From Cliona cf. orientalis (taxonomy: Eukaryota; Porifera; Demospongiae; Clionaida; Clionaidae): 64,000 nucleotides of DNA. Under the pieces are notes generated by a model that did not search any database, had not been told where the DNA came from, and saw only the letters and a list, made by a program, of their open reading frames with translations. The stretch covers positions 8,454,292 to 8,518,291 of the forward strand of contig OZ005697.1 in the NCBI GenBank assembly GCA_963930775.1, given 5' to 3'. Position numbers and translations under genes: made by a program. This document shows, one piece after another, positions 10,792-20,723 of this stretch. Numbering within the stretch: the stretch's first letter is position 1; each line of letters starts with the position of its first letter.

Positions 10792-12265
10792 CTAGTACGT
10801 ATAGTATCTCTCAGCAAAAATTTGTTCGTTTGGTAAAACATCTTCCCTCTTTCTATTCTTGTACCACTTGGAAAGTATGAAGACCAGTATGCTATTCAGT
10901 ATTAGGATGATTAGTATCAAAAGCAAGTACCAAAACTCACAACTGATGATGTCTGTGCCCCATGATATTGATGTTGACTGCTTTGTAAATGCCTGCATTA
11001 TTCCATATCCCACCAACAGGTAGAGTACTGCACTACAGTATATAGCACCAAATAGAAGTCCTCTCATTGAGTAAGGGCTTTGAGAACAAACAAATTCAAA
11101 TGCACCGATGACTAAAGTGATTATTGAGATGGAATCCAATAATTGTACTAAGATCATCCACTGCATGTTAAAATTAGAATTGAGTATTCCACTTTGTTCC
11201 ATGAATATGCATTGGACTGCCATCATGGAATCTGTTGAAGTGAAATAATGTGTCATAGCTATCATCTTCATAACTTATGGTAAGTTGGACCTCTAAACTG
11301 TTTAATGATAACATTCCACATGTCATTGCAGTAGTGATGAAAATGCAAACCAGTATTCTTAGAAACGTCTTGACATCTTCCACCTCCTCTGTTGTGAATG
11401 GTCCTCCATATTTATGTTTGCCAAAGTCAATACGAGAAGGAAGGTCATCTTCACAGTAAGTGAAAGCACTTCGACATCTTGGATGTTTAGTTTTGATGGC
11501 GTACTTGATGACTTTGTAAATTAACTGAAAAGGGTTTTGTGTTATTGGTTCTTTGAGAAAAATTTGGTTACACAAGAGTGCCAGTACAACCATAATAGTA
11601 AGGCAAACACAGACTAGGAACTCCGGTAGCAAACTATCGTATGCTTCTCCCAGGCATATGTATATGAGTTTGATGACCAACCCACTACTGAAGTATGTGG
11701 ATACATACCAGCTTATGAAGGATGTAATTTCATCTGTAGAAGCGTCTTGAAGTTGATCAATTCCAAAGAGGACGACATTGGCTTGGTAGCCTCCAAAGCT
11801 GAGAGACATTACGATAAGCAACAACATGGTTACACAATCCTTAGTATTATTATGATAATAGTGTTCAATTACTGGTAACTGTGACAGTACAGAGCTTGCT
11901 ACTACCAGCACAGAGGCCATCCACATGATCAAGATACTCCAGAGTATTACTTTATACCTTTTGAAACAAACGTCAGCCAGCCAGCCTGCTATGGGCAGAG
12001 TGAGTCCCCATATAAAGCTGTAGCCATGTATATGTGAAGTTGGATGAAACACATCGGGATACATAATAAGATATTGAAGAGCACTCATTACCAGGCAATT
12101 CCAAACCAATATCAGAAGAGCACCTTTATTTTTGAATTTCCGTATTCGATAAGAAGGTTTGAAATTCATGTTTCTAGTAGATCTGTTGCTTAGCTGAAGA
12201 ATATCTTGCATTGATCCAGAATTGGCCTCACTTTCACTGCCAACCTCTTTTGAGTTATCTTCCAT
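10792..12265 (-). pseudogene. POT-like transporter copy 6 with internal deletion
   Basis: The start is at 12265 (MEDNSKEVGSESEANSG). The frame is intact through the conserved cytosolic loop and the DSYDTLFHFNRFHD segment. At about 11215-11235 sequence coding for roughly 100 residues (two helices and the PYMQNYQW loop in sister copies) is missing: GCATTGGACTGCC is joined to ATCATGGAATCTG. The downstream frame differs, so the upstream part stops at 11174 and the C-terminal 140 codons are open in another frame to 10792. Confidence 0.9.
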
Positions 12266-13279
12266 TGTTTTGGGTCGCTGGAGTTAGAGCTGGAAGACTG
12301 AGCCCATACTACAACTGTACCACTGCACTTGGATCACCTAATGGTTTTCTATATTATGCATACCTTCCAATAAATAATCTGCTAAACTACCATAACAGTA
12401 AACAATGCAGCTGTTAGTTAAATAACCTCAAGCAAAAAGCTTCTAATCTAAGACAAACTGGCAGAGGAATAAATAGGTCGGGGGGGGGGGGGGGGGAGGG
12501 GGGTGCTGCTTGAGCTTCCTGGCCTCCTTTGTTTTATCCTATATGCTTCATAACTTGAAGAAGTTAGCTTTCAATAATCTGGATCAGCAGTGGTAGATCC
12601 TATTATGGTATTTGTTAGCATAATGGTGCTGATCAGTAACTCCTCACTGACTGAGATCAGAGGCACTGTCAATGGCTATGGTCAGGCACTGTGTGCTGTT
12701 TATTGCAGCCCGGCTGGGACCTGTGGTCGGGGCTCCTCTCTTTGCTTGGAGTGAAAACATATGCAGGTTAGTAGTTCCAGGAGTACATTACAAGGGCTCA
12801 TATACAGTGTAATACATTGTGGACTTCTAAAGGAGAAAGGCATGCTACTAGCTATAGTGCTGTACTGCCAGCTGATTTTATAATCTAAAGTTTGCTAGAA
12901 GCAGATATGATTGATTGGAGTTGTATAAGCCTTTTTAACACCATACCACGATAATAATGGTGAGCCTCTCCACTCTTTATTTGGCCTCTGAATCATCACT
13001 TTGTCTTTGCTCTTCTCTGTGTGGGTGCTGTGGTTGTGGCTGTAATTAGCCTACTACTGCCCAAGAGCATTGAAATGGATAATTATTACCATTAATATTG
13101 ATTCTAATAAGTGAAAAATGATTTAACCATTAGCTAATTATAATATACACAGCTGCTACAGAAACACAACAATGTTAGTTCCGGCCTAGCTATGGGGTTT
13201 GAAGAAGATTGACTATAAATATTTAATTTTAATTCTATATACTATAGCTATAATAACAAATAATAAAGTTCATTCCTAG
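12266..13279. other. Array spacer with a G-run and an extra inserted block
   Basis: This spacer has the usual recurring blocks plus a long G-run at 12480-12500. A block at about 12780-12945 (GGACTTCTAAAGGAGAAAG) is shared only with the spacer near 23075-23310. The sequence GGTATTTGTTAGCATAATGG at about 12608 is the intact version of the site into which the gypsy element at 15317 inserted. No gene seen. Confidence 0.6.
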
Positions 13280-14998
13280 CTAGTATGTATAGTATCTCTC
13301 AGCAAAAACTTGTTCGTTAGGTAAAACATCTTCCCTCTTTCTATTCTTGTACCACTTTGAAAGTATGCAGACCATTATGCTGTTCAGTATCAGAATGACT
13401 AGTATCAAAAGCAAGTACCAAAATTCACAACTAATGATTCCTGCGCCCCATGATATTGATGTTGAGAGCTTTGTAAACGGCTTCATTATTCCGTACCCCA
13501 CCAAAAAGTAGAGCATTACGCAACAGTATGTAGCACCGAATAGAAGTCCTCTCATTGAGTAAGGGCTTTGAGAACAGATGAATTCAAACGCACCAGTAAT
13601 TGAAGTGATTGATGAGATGGAATTGAATACTCGCACTAAGATCATCCACTGCATGTTAAAATTAGAATTGAGGATTCCACTTTGTTCCATGAATATGCAT
13701 TGGATGGTTACATTAATATTGTTGTGTTTGATGTAATTGTGATGAGCTGTTAAATCAATGGTCATAAGAGCAATGATTCTAGCTATTTGAGAAACTATTC
13801 CAACTGCCACTTTCCACTGGTAATTTTGCATGTATGGTACATAATTTCGCAGGAGAGGGTAGAAAATAAACTCGTATAGGAGTATCAGTACTGTACCACT
13901 AAAGTAAAATGTCAGCTCTATAATTATTACTGTTATCCAGCTGCTATCATGGAATCTGTCAAAGTGAAATAATGCGTCATAGCTGTCATCTTCATGAGTT
14001 ATTATTAATTGAAACTTTAAACTGTACAATGATAATGCTCCACAAGCCATTGCACTAGCGATGAAAATGACAACCAGCATCCTTAGAAATGTCTTGACAT
14101 CTTCCACCTCCTCTGTTGTGAATGGTCCTCCATATTTACGTTTTCCAAAGTCGATACGAGAAGGAAGATCATCTTCACAGTAAGTGAAAGCACTTCGACA
14201 TCTTGGATGTTTAGTTTTGATGGCGTACTTGATGACTTTGTAGATTAACTGAAAAGGGTTTTGTGTTATTGGTTCTTTAAGAAAAATTTGGTCACACGAG
14301 AGTGTCAGTACAGCCATAATGGTAAGGCAAATACAGACTAGGAACTCTGGTAGCAAACTATTGTATGCTTCTCCTAGGCATATGTATATGAATTTGATGA
14401 CCAACCCACTACTGAAGTATGTGAATACATACCAGCTTATGAAAGATGTAATTTCGTCTGTAGAAGCATCTTGAAGTTGATCAATTCCAAAGAGGACAGC
14501 ATTGGCTTGGTAGCCTCCAAAGGCGAGAGTCATTACAATAAGCAGCAACATTGTTATGTACTTGTTAGCGCTATCATGATAATAGCGTTCAATTGCTGAT
14601 ATTTGTGATAGTACAGAGGTTGTTGCTACCAGCACAGAGGCTATCCACATGATCAAGATACTCCAGCGCATTATTTTGTACCTTGTAAAACAAACATCAG
14701 CCAGCCAGCCTGCTATGGGCAGAGTGAGTCCCCATATTATAATGCTGCAAGCATAATATAATACATGTGAAGTTGGATGAAACATCTCGGGATTCACAAT
14801 AAGATAGTGAAAAGTACTTATCACCAGGCAGTTCCAAACCAATATCAGAAGAGCTCCTTTATTTTTGAGTTTCCGTATTCGATAAGAAGGTTTGAAATTC
14901 ATGTTTCTAGTAGATCTGTTGCTTAGCTGAAGAATATCTTGCATTGATCCAGAATTGGACTCACTTTCGCTGCCAACCTCTTTTGAGTTATCTTCCAT
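13280..14998 (-). CDS. POT/SLC15-like multi-pass transporter, intact (copy 7)
   Basis: A 572-residue intronless gene for a plasma- or endomembrane carrier related to proton-coupled oligopeptide transporters. An acidic cytosolic leader (1-35) is followed by about 12 hydrophobic helices. The PIAGWLADVCFTRYK loop fits the PTR2 helix 2-3 signature. WYVFTYFSSGLV (near residue 185) sits where POT proteins carry FYxxINxG. A conserved loop (SAFTYCEDDLPSR, then GGPFTTEEVEDVK) is typical of animal SLC15-like proteins. The helix 1 ExxER motif of classical POTs is absent: the helix reads ALLILVWNCLVIS. Substrate and coupling are therefore uncertain. The ATG at 14998 is conserved in the family. It is the only intact copy left of the gypsy element. 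Confidence 0.85.
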   Translation of the reverse strand: MEDNSKEVGSESESNSGSMQDILQLSNRSTRNMNFKPSYRIRKLKNKGALLILVWNCLVISTFHYLIVNPEMFHPTSHVLYYACSIIIWGLTLPIAGWLADVCFTRYKIMRWSILIMWIASVLVATTSVLSQISAIERYYHDSANKYITMLLLIVMTLAFGGYQANAVLFGIDQLQDASTDEITSFISWYVFTYFSSGLVIKFIYICLGEAYNSLLPEFLVCICLTIMAVLTLSCDQIFLKEPITQNPFQLIYKVIKYAIKTKHPRCRSAFTYCEDDLPSRIDFGKRKYGGPFTTEEVEDVKTFLRMLVVIFIASAMACGALSLYSLKFQLIITHEDDSYDALFHFDRFHDSSWITVIIIELTFYFSGTVLILLYEFIFYPLLRNYVPYMQNYQWKVAVGIVSQIARIIALMTIDLTAHHNYIKHNNINVTIQCIFMEQSGILNSNFNMQWMILVRVFNSISSITSITGAFEFICSQSPYSMRGLLFGATYCCVMLYFLVGYGIMKPFTKLSTSISWGAGIISCEFWYLLLILVILILNSIMVCILSKWYKNRKREDVLPNEQVFAERYYTY

Positions 14999-15316
14999 TG
15001 TTTTGGGTCACTGAAGTTAGAGCTGGGAGATTGTCAGAGCACATACTACAACCGTACCACTGTGTTTGGATCATCTAATGGTTTTCTATATATGCATACC
15101 ATCCAATAAATAATCTGCTAAACTACCATAACAGTAAACAATGCAGCTGTTAGTTAAATAACCTCAAGCTGAAAGCCTAAGACAAACTGGCAGGGGGGAG
15201 GGTGCTGCTTGAGCCTCCTGGCCCACCTTTATTTTTATCTATACTTCAAATTGAAGAAGTTATCTTTCAATAGTCTGAATCAGCAGTAGTATAGACCCTA
15301 TTGTCACAGTGGTATT
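14999..15316. other. Array spacer, left part, interrupted by the gypsy element
   Basis: This is the 5' flank of copy 7 with the standard blocks (GGGTCACTGAAGTTAG, GCTAAACTACCATAACAG, a G-rich stretch near 15190). It stops at the target-site duplication GTATT (15312-15316). The spacer resumes at 20125 beyond the retrotransposon. It probably contains the promoter of copy 7. No clear TATA element could be fixed. Confidence 0.6.
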
Positions 15317-15609
15317 TGTAAGGTTTGTTAGTTCCTATAGCGACCGAGCTGCACGCTTAGTTAGGTGGCGATCTCAGCATAAAGATATTATTATTGAGAC
15401 TCAAGATATGGCAATGCCAGATTGATACATACATACAGTACATACATATGAGAAACACAAAACAAAGAGTCCGTATGCGCAAGGGCGCTAAAGACAATGG
15501 GGCCGGTTGCGCTAAGGCGCAATGCCCTAATGACAGGAAATAATAGTTAATACATGCATGATACAATAATCATTAATAACATGATACCAGGAAGTAAATA
15601 ATTATTACA
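15317..15609 (-). repeat. 3' LTR of the gypsy element
   Basis: This 293-bp direct repeat starts TGTAAGGTTTG and ends ATTATTACA. No difference from the copy at 19832-20124 was seen on reading, including the identical 69-codon chance frame each contains. It is the downstream LTR, since the element is on the minus strand. Confidence 0.95.
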
Positions 15610-15622
15610 ATTCCTCCCTCTT
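15610..15622 (-). other. Polypurine tract
   Basis: On the minus strand this reads AAGAGGGAGGAAT directly upstream of the 3' LTR. This is the expected position and composition for the second-strand primer of reverse transcription. Confidence 0.75.
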
Positions 15623-15663
15623 AAATGAACACAAATCATTAAAACAAAACTTAACTGTTCAGT

Positions 15664-18600
15664 TCAATAAGTACGGTAATCACCATACCTCGTAGGAGGT
15701 TGTCTAGATCGACTAGAACGTCGTATCTCAGGAGGTGCAGATTGCTCCTGTTCAGGTTCAGTGTTGTGTGCACCATTAGCAGTCAAGTCCAGATTCGGTT
15801 CTGGCTCAGGATCAGGAGATAGTGTTTCACTTTCAGGAAGAGTATCTCTACTCCCTGTCTCTGCACTCGGAACAGTCTCAGTAGGCGAAACTACAGTTGG
15901 ATACTCAACTGGATCACACTCTTCTGGTCCATTACTCTCAGTACGAGCAGTTTCAGCTGGCCTTACTCGAGTCATCAACTGATCCGTGTGTTTCCTAACT
16001 CTCCGGCCATCTGTCAATAACACAGTGTACAAGGTGGATCCCTGCTTCTCCACAATTTCTCCAGGTAACCACATTGGACCAGGACTGTAGTTTCTTGCAT
16101 ACACTAGATCTCCAACATTAAATTCTCTCGACTTTGTTCGAACATCGTGCCCCTTGGCTTGTCGAAGTTGAGCATCACGTGCTTTCTTGCTCATATCGGG
16201 ATGTAAATGATCGAATTGTGTTCGCAGACGACGACCAAACATGAGTTCAGCGGGAGAGATGCCTGTACTACTTTGAGGCGTCATTCTGTACTTAAAAAGA
16301 AAGCGAGCCAACTTAGTGTCAATTGAGCCATCTTTTAGCTTCTTCATTCCCTCCTTGAACGACTGAACTGCCCGCTCTGCGAGGCCATTTGAGGCGGGGT
16401 GATATGGAGGGGTTCGGACATGTCTCACTCCGTTGCGCTTCAGAAATTCTGAAAATTCCTCGGACGTGAAGTTGGCTGCGTTATCGGAAACAATCACCTC
16501 AGGCAGGCCTAGTGTCGCAAACGTGGTTCTGAGTAAACCGATAGTAGCAGTAGATGAGCTAGAGGCTGTCTTGTGGACCTCCATCCACTTCGAATGGGCA
16601 TCAATGATCACCAGAAACATCTTCCCCATGAATGGCCCCGCGTAATCTATGTGCACCCTTGACCACGGCTTGTTGGGCCAGGACCACGCATGCATCGGTG
16701 CTGCTGGTGGGGATTTCCTATTGACTTGACATGTCTCACAAGACTTAACACACTTTTCAAGCTGCTCATCGATACCTGGCCACCAGACATAACCCCTAGC
16801 AAGCCCTTTCATGCGGCTGATACCCGGGTGAGCTTCGTGAAGCATTTTCAAAACTCTGGGTCTCCCTTTTTGAGGCACAATTACCCTACTCCCCCACAAT
16901 ACACACCCATCTTCTACACTTAGCTCATACCTCCTCCTTGAAAATGGTTTGAGCTCTTCTTCCTCACTCGGGGTGGGGTCGGGCCATCCTGAAAGAATCC
17001 ATCTCTTAACTTTCGACAACAACGGATCCTGATCGGTCCATGTTCGGATCTGTGCACTTGACACCGGCGAAGAGTCAAGGTACTCCATTAAGTGCACGAC
17101 TTCGGGAGGTCTCGGTGGTTCCTTCTTTGATCCTGGTGCAGGGAGCCGACTCAATGCATCCGCGTTCGAATTTTCTTTGCCAGGTTTGTACTGAATCGTG
17201 TAGCTATAGGCACTCAAGATCAATGCCCAGCGTTGGATCCTGCCCGATGCGAGAGTAGGAATAGCTCGAGTCTCCTTAAAGATGTGTGTTAGGGGCTTGT
17301 GGTCGGTTTTCAACACAAACTGTCGACCGTAGAGGTACGAATGGTACTTTTTGACTCCGAAAACAATCGCGAGAGCCTCCTTGTCCAACTGTGAGTACTT
17401 CAGCTCAGTAGCTGTCAGTGTACGAGATGCAAATCCCACAGGTCTTTCCTCTCCATTCGGCATCTTGTGGGATAACACCGCTCCCAACCCATACGGAGAC
17501 GCATCGCAAGATAGAATGAGAGGTAGGCTGGGGTCGAAATGAACCAGTACGCGAGACGACTGTAGCAACTTTTTCACTGCTTGGAAGGCTTCCTCTTCGT
17601 TGGCACCCCATGACCACTTCTTTTTCTTTTGCAGCAATGCATACAAGGGTGAGAGTGTGTTTGCAAGGTCTGGGAGAAACTTTCCGTAATAATTTACGAG
17701 TCCCAGGAAGGATCTCAACTCTGAAACGTCTCGAGGAGCAGGAGCCTTCACAATCCCTGCAATCTTGGAATCTGATGTGCGTAGGCCTTCAGCGTTGATC
17801 ACGTGGCCTAGATAGTCCACTGCTGAGAGTAGGTAAGCACACTTCTTTTTCTTTAATCGCATCCCCGCTTCAGCTAGTCGGCGGATAACTTCATCGAGAT
17901 GCTCCAGGTGCTCTTCATCGGTACGACCCGAGATTAAAATGTCGTCTATATAGACGCAGACACCTTGGATGCCTTGGAGCAGGTTTTCCATCGTCCTCTG
18001 AAAAATTGAGGGGGCTGACGCCACTCCGAACGGTAATCGGTTGTAACGGAATAATCCTTTGTGGGTGCTGATTGTGACGTACTGTCGAGACTCGTCGTCC
18101 AACTCGATTTGCTGATAAGCATGGGAAAGGTCAAGCGTCGTAAATCGCTTGCCTCCTGCCAATGAGGCAAACAGATCGTCGATGAGCGGAAGAGGATACT
18201 TGTCAAGTTTGGCCACCCTGTTAACGGTAACTTTATAATCACCGCAGATTCTGACACTTCCGTCGCTCTTGATGACAGGGACAATCGGAGCCGCCCACTC
18301 CGAAAACTGCACGGGCTCTATGATGCCTTGTGCTTGGAGCCGATCCAACTCTGTCTCAATTTTCTCCCTTAGCGCCAGGGGAACTGATCTCGCTTTGTGG
18401 TACAAGGGTGTGGCCTTCGGATCAACGTGAATTTTCGCCTTGAGCCCTTTTACTGTCCCCAAGTCGTCCTTGAAGACATCGGGATACTTGTCGAGTACCG
18501 TCTGTAACGTGCGACCAGTCCTGACGGAGAATATTTGCTGCCAGTCCAATCGTAGCTTGGCTAGCCAGTTTCGGCCAAGTAGACATGGTCCCGTACCCTT

Positions 18601-19815
18601 CGTCACGATCAAAGGTAGGGTAGCAACCTGCTGATTGTGCTCCACTGTCACTTCTGTGGAACCAAGAACTCCAATAGCTTCTCCTGTGTAAGTGAACAAT
18701 TTTGCTTTGGACGGCTGGAGTGTTACAGAGGTGCTCCCTCGGAACTGCTGAAACTTCTCCTCGCTCATTATGGAGACTGACGCTCCCGTATCAACTTCCA
18801 TTTCCGTGTCGACACTGTTCAATTTCACGGTTACGAGCAGTGGCTTGGTCGAACCACTACTAACTCGATACAAGTTGTACTCGTCGTCGTTATCGTCATC
18901 GGAGTTATCTGTGATGTGGTGGGCCTGTTCACGTTTAGGCTCGCTCCTCGCTGCAACTCTCTTTTTCTTTCTGCAAACGGCGGCTAAATGGCCCTTTTTC
19001 TTGCAGAAGTGGCACTCGTAATCCTTAAATTTACAGCGAGCTGCTGGGTGCTTTCCACCACACCTGTGGCATTCGGTTTTGCCACGGCCATCGGTTCGAG
19101 GTGCGTTCTTTGTCACTCGATTGACAGGAGTCGGTTTCTCCTCGGTCTCAGGGGGTCGTGTTTCCCCCGAACGTGTTTCCTCCCTGTGTTCTTGGAGTCG
19201 CTTCGCATCCTTGCGGGCTGCTTCTGCCGCTATAGCCATGTCGAATGCTTGCTTGTAGGTGAGTTTAGATTCTTGGAGGAAACGGTGCTGAACTTTCTTG
19301 TCGAGCACTCCACACACTAGACGATCGCGTAATAAGTCGTCCAGAAACGTACCGAACTCACAATGCTCCGTAATCTTTTGAAGAGCCGCTACAAATTCGG
19401 CTACGGACTCCCCTTCCTTTTGAACTCTCGTGTTGAATTCAAAGCGTTTGATAATCACCGACGGTTTGGGGTTGTAGTGAGCTGTGACCTTCTCAACAAT
19501 CTGTTCAAACGTGAGGTCTTTGGGTACTCCGGGTAGTGCCAGGGTTTTGATCAAACGATAGGTAGACGCTCCTACTGCATTGAGCAAAATTGCTCTCTTT
19601 TTAGCGACATCAGTTATGTCGTTCGCGATGAAGTAATGTTCCAGTCGCTCCGCATAGTCGATCCACTCCTCCTCTTTATCGTTGAAGGGAGCTACGACCC
19701 CAATGACTCCTGCTACCCGAACGGTGGGCGCAGTAGCCGCGGTAGCTGCAGCAGTAGAGCTAGGGTCCCCAGTGCCACTCCCGGCACCCGTACCGTCGCC
19801 ACTTTCATCTGCCAT
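15664..19815 (-). CDS. gag-pol: Gag-pol polyprotein of the gypsy retrotransposon
   Basis: A single uninterrupted frame of 1,383 residues from the ATG at 19815; the frame is open five codons further, but that start would be TTG. In order: a gag region (about 1-240) with two zinc knuckles (CHRCGGKHPAARC, CHFCKKKGHLAAVC; about 250-282); an aspartic protease with VDTGAS (about 342); a reverse transcriptase with the YIDD catalytic box (about 622); RNase H starting near DASPYGLG (about 745); an HHCC-fingered integrase with DAHSKWMEV and SDNAANF of the DDE core; and a basic, proline-rich tail. There is no frameshift between gag and pol and no envelope gene. It appears competent, but activity cannot be read from sequence. 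Its GC content is clearly above the host surroundings. Confidence 0.95.
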   Translation of the reverse strand: MADESGDGTGAGSGTGDPSSTAAATAATAPTVRVAGVIGVVAPFNDKEEEWIDYAERLEHYFIANDITDVAKKRAILLNAVGASTYRLIKTLALPGVPKDLTFEQIVEKVTAHYNPKPSVIIKRFEFNTRVQKEGESVAEFVAALQKITEHCEFGTFLDDLLRDRLVCGVLDKKVQHRFLQESKLTYKQAFDMAIAAEAARKDAKRLQEHREETRSGETRPPETEEKPTPVNRVTKNAPRTDGRGKTECHRCGGKHPAARCKFKDYECHFCKKKGHLAAVCRKKKRVAARSEPKREQAHHITDNSDDDNDDEYNLYRVSSGSTKPLLVTVKLNSVDTEMEVDTGASVSIMSEEKFQQFRGSTSVTLQPSKAKLFTYTGEAIGVLGSTEVTVEHNQQVATLPLIVTKGTGPCLLGRNWLAKLRLDWQQIFSVRTGRTLQTVLDKYPDVFKDDLGTVKGLKAKIHVDPKATPLYHKARSVPLALREKIETELDRLQAQGIIEPVQFSEWAAPIVPVIKSDGSVRICGDYKVTVNRVAKLDKYPLPLIDDLFASLAGGKRFTTLDLSHAYQQIELDDESRQYVTISTHKGLFRYNRLPFGVASAPSIFQRTMENLLQGIQGVCVYIDDILISGRTDEEHLEHLDEVIRRLAEAGMRLKKKKCAYLLSAVDYLGHVINAEGLRTSDSKIAGIVKAPAPRDVSELRSFLGLVNYYGKFLPDLANTLSPLYALLQKKKKWSWGANEEEAFQAVKKLLQSSRVLVHFDPSLPLILSCDASPYGLGAVLSHKMPNGEERPVGFASRTLTATELKYSQLDKEALAIVFGVKKYHSYLYGRQFVLKTDHKPLTHIFKETRAIPTLASGRIQRWALILSAYSYTIQYKPGKENSNADALSRLPAPGSKKEPPRPPEVVHLMEYLDSSPVSSAQIRTWTDQDPLLSKVKRWILSGWPDPTPSEEEELKPFSRRRYELSVEDGCVLWGSRVIVPQKGRPRVLKMLHEAHPGISRMKGLARGYVWWPGIDEQLEKCVKSCETCQVNRKSPPAAPMHAWSWPNKPWSRVHIDYAGPFMGKMFLVIIDAHSKWMEVHKTASSSSTATIGLLRTTFATLGLPEVIVSDNAANFTSEEFSEFLKRNGVRHVRTPPYHPASNGLAERAVQSFKEGMKKLKDGSIDTKLARFLFKYRMTPQSSTGISPAELMFGRRLRTQFDHLHPDMSKKARDAQLRQAKGHDVRTKSREFNVGDLVYARNYSPGPMWLPGEIVEKQGSTLYTVLLTDGRRVRKHTDQLMTRVRPAETARTESNGPEECDPVEYPTVVSPTETVPSAETGSRDTLPESETLSPDPEPEPNLDLTANGAHNTEPEQEQSAPPEIRRSSRSRQPPTRYGDYRTY

Positions 19816-19816
19816 G

Positions 19817-19829
19817 ATCCTCGTCGCCA
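19817..19829 (-). other. Putative primer binding site
   Basis: Two bases inside the 5' LTR the minus strand reads TGGCGACGAGGAT. It begins with TGG, as expected for pairing with a tRNA 3'-CCA end. The specific tRNA was not identified. Confidence 0.5.
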
Positions 19830-19831
19830 AT

Positions 19832-20124
19832 TGTAAGGTTTGTTAGTTCCTATAGCGACCGAGCTGCACGCTTAGTTAGGTGGCGATCTCAGCATAAAGA
19901 TATTATTATTGAGACTCAAGATATGGCAATGCCAGATTGATACATACATACAGTACATACATATGAGAAACACAAAACAAAGAGTCCGTATGCGCAAGGG
20001 CGCTAAAGACAATGGGGCCGGTTGCGCTAAGGCGCAATGCCCTAATGACAGGAAATAATAGTTAATACATGCATGATACAATAATCATTAATAACATGAT
20101 ACCAGGAAGTAAATAATTATTACA
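19832..20124 (-). repeat. 5' LTR of the gypsy element
   Basis: The upstream LTR of the minus-strand element, which should hold its promoter. It appears identical to the 3' LTR at 15317-15609 and is followed at 20125-20129 by the target duplication GTATT. Confidence 0.95.
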
Positions 20125-20129
20125 GTATT

Positions 20130-20723
20130 TGTTAGCATAATGGCTGATCATGCAGTATAGCTTGTCACTGACTGAGACCACGGGCATTGTCATCATTGGC
20201 TGTGGTTAGGCACTGTGTGCTATTGGTCGCAGCCTGGGATCTGTGCTGGGGGCTCCTCTCTTTGCTTGGAGTGAGGTTAGTAGTTCCAGGAGTACACACC
20301 ATGCCACAATAATAACGGTGAACTCCTCCACTCTTATTAATCTTGGCCTCAGACTCTGAATCATCATTTTGTCTTTGATCTTCTCTGTGTTGGTGCTGTG
20401 GTTGTGGCTGTGCTTAGCCTACTACTGCCCAAGAGCATTGAAATGCAGCAAAAAAAGAGAACCTAAACACACTTCAGTACAAGAGAGTGCATAATCAATC
20501 ATCATGATAATTATCCAATAAATTCTAATAAGTGAAAAACGATTTAAAATAAATCATTAACTATCAATTTTTAACAGCTAATCACATGCAAAGCTGCTAC
20601 AAAAATACGACAATGTTAGTACCGGCCTAGCTACATTTCTGGTTTGAAGAGGATTGACTATAATAATTCTATACTATAGCTACATATACTTTATAACAAA
20701 TAATACAGTTCAAGTTCCTATAG
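20130..20723. other. Array spacer, right part, beyond the gypsy element
   Basis: A continuation of the spacer interrupted at 15316: TTGTTAGCATAATGG, the ACTGTGTGCTATTGG block near 20210, the CTCTGTGTTGGTGCTGTGG block near 20385, and the AT-rich lead-in to copy 8. No gene found. Confidence 0.6.

Larger units (their letters stand above)
15317..20124 (-). mobile_element. Ty3/gypsy LTR retrotransposon, structurally complete
   Basis: This 4,808-bp element has 293-bp LTRs (15317-15609 and 19832-20124) that begin TGTAAGG and end ATTACA. It is flanked by the 5-bp duplication GTATT (15312-15316 and 20125-20129). The uninterrupted site is seen in sister spacers, for example near 12608. It encodes one gag-pol frame on the minus strand. 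A TGG-starting primer site lies beside the 5' LTR and a purine tract beside the 3' LTR. The LTRs appear identical and the frame is open, so insertion was recent. The order RT, RNase H, integrase places it in Ty3/gypsy. Confidence 0.95.

Noticed and set aside
15357..15566. 69-codon open frame, repeated at 19872-20081
   Set aside because: It lies within the LTRs and is identical only because the LTRs are; no coding signature.
19816..19830. Five-codon N-terminal extension of gag-pol
   Set aside because: It would start at TTG and overlaps the primer binding site; the ATG at 19815 is the natural start.
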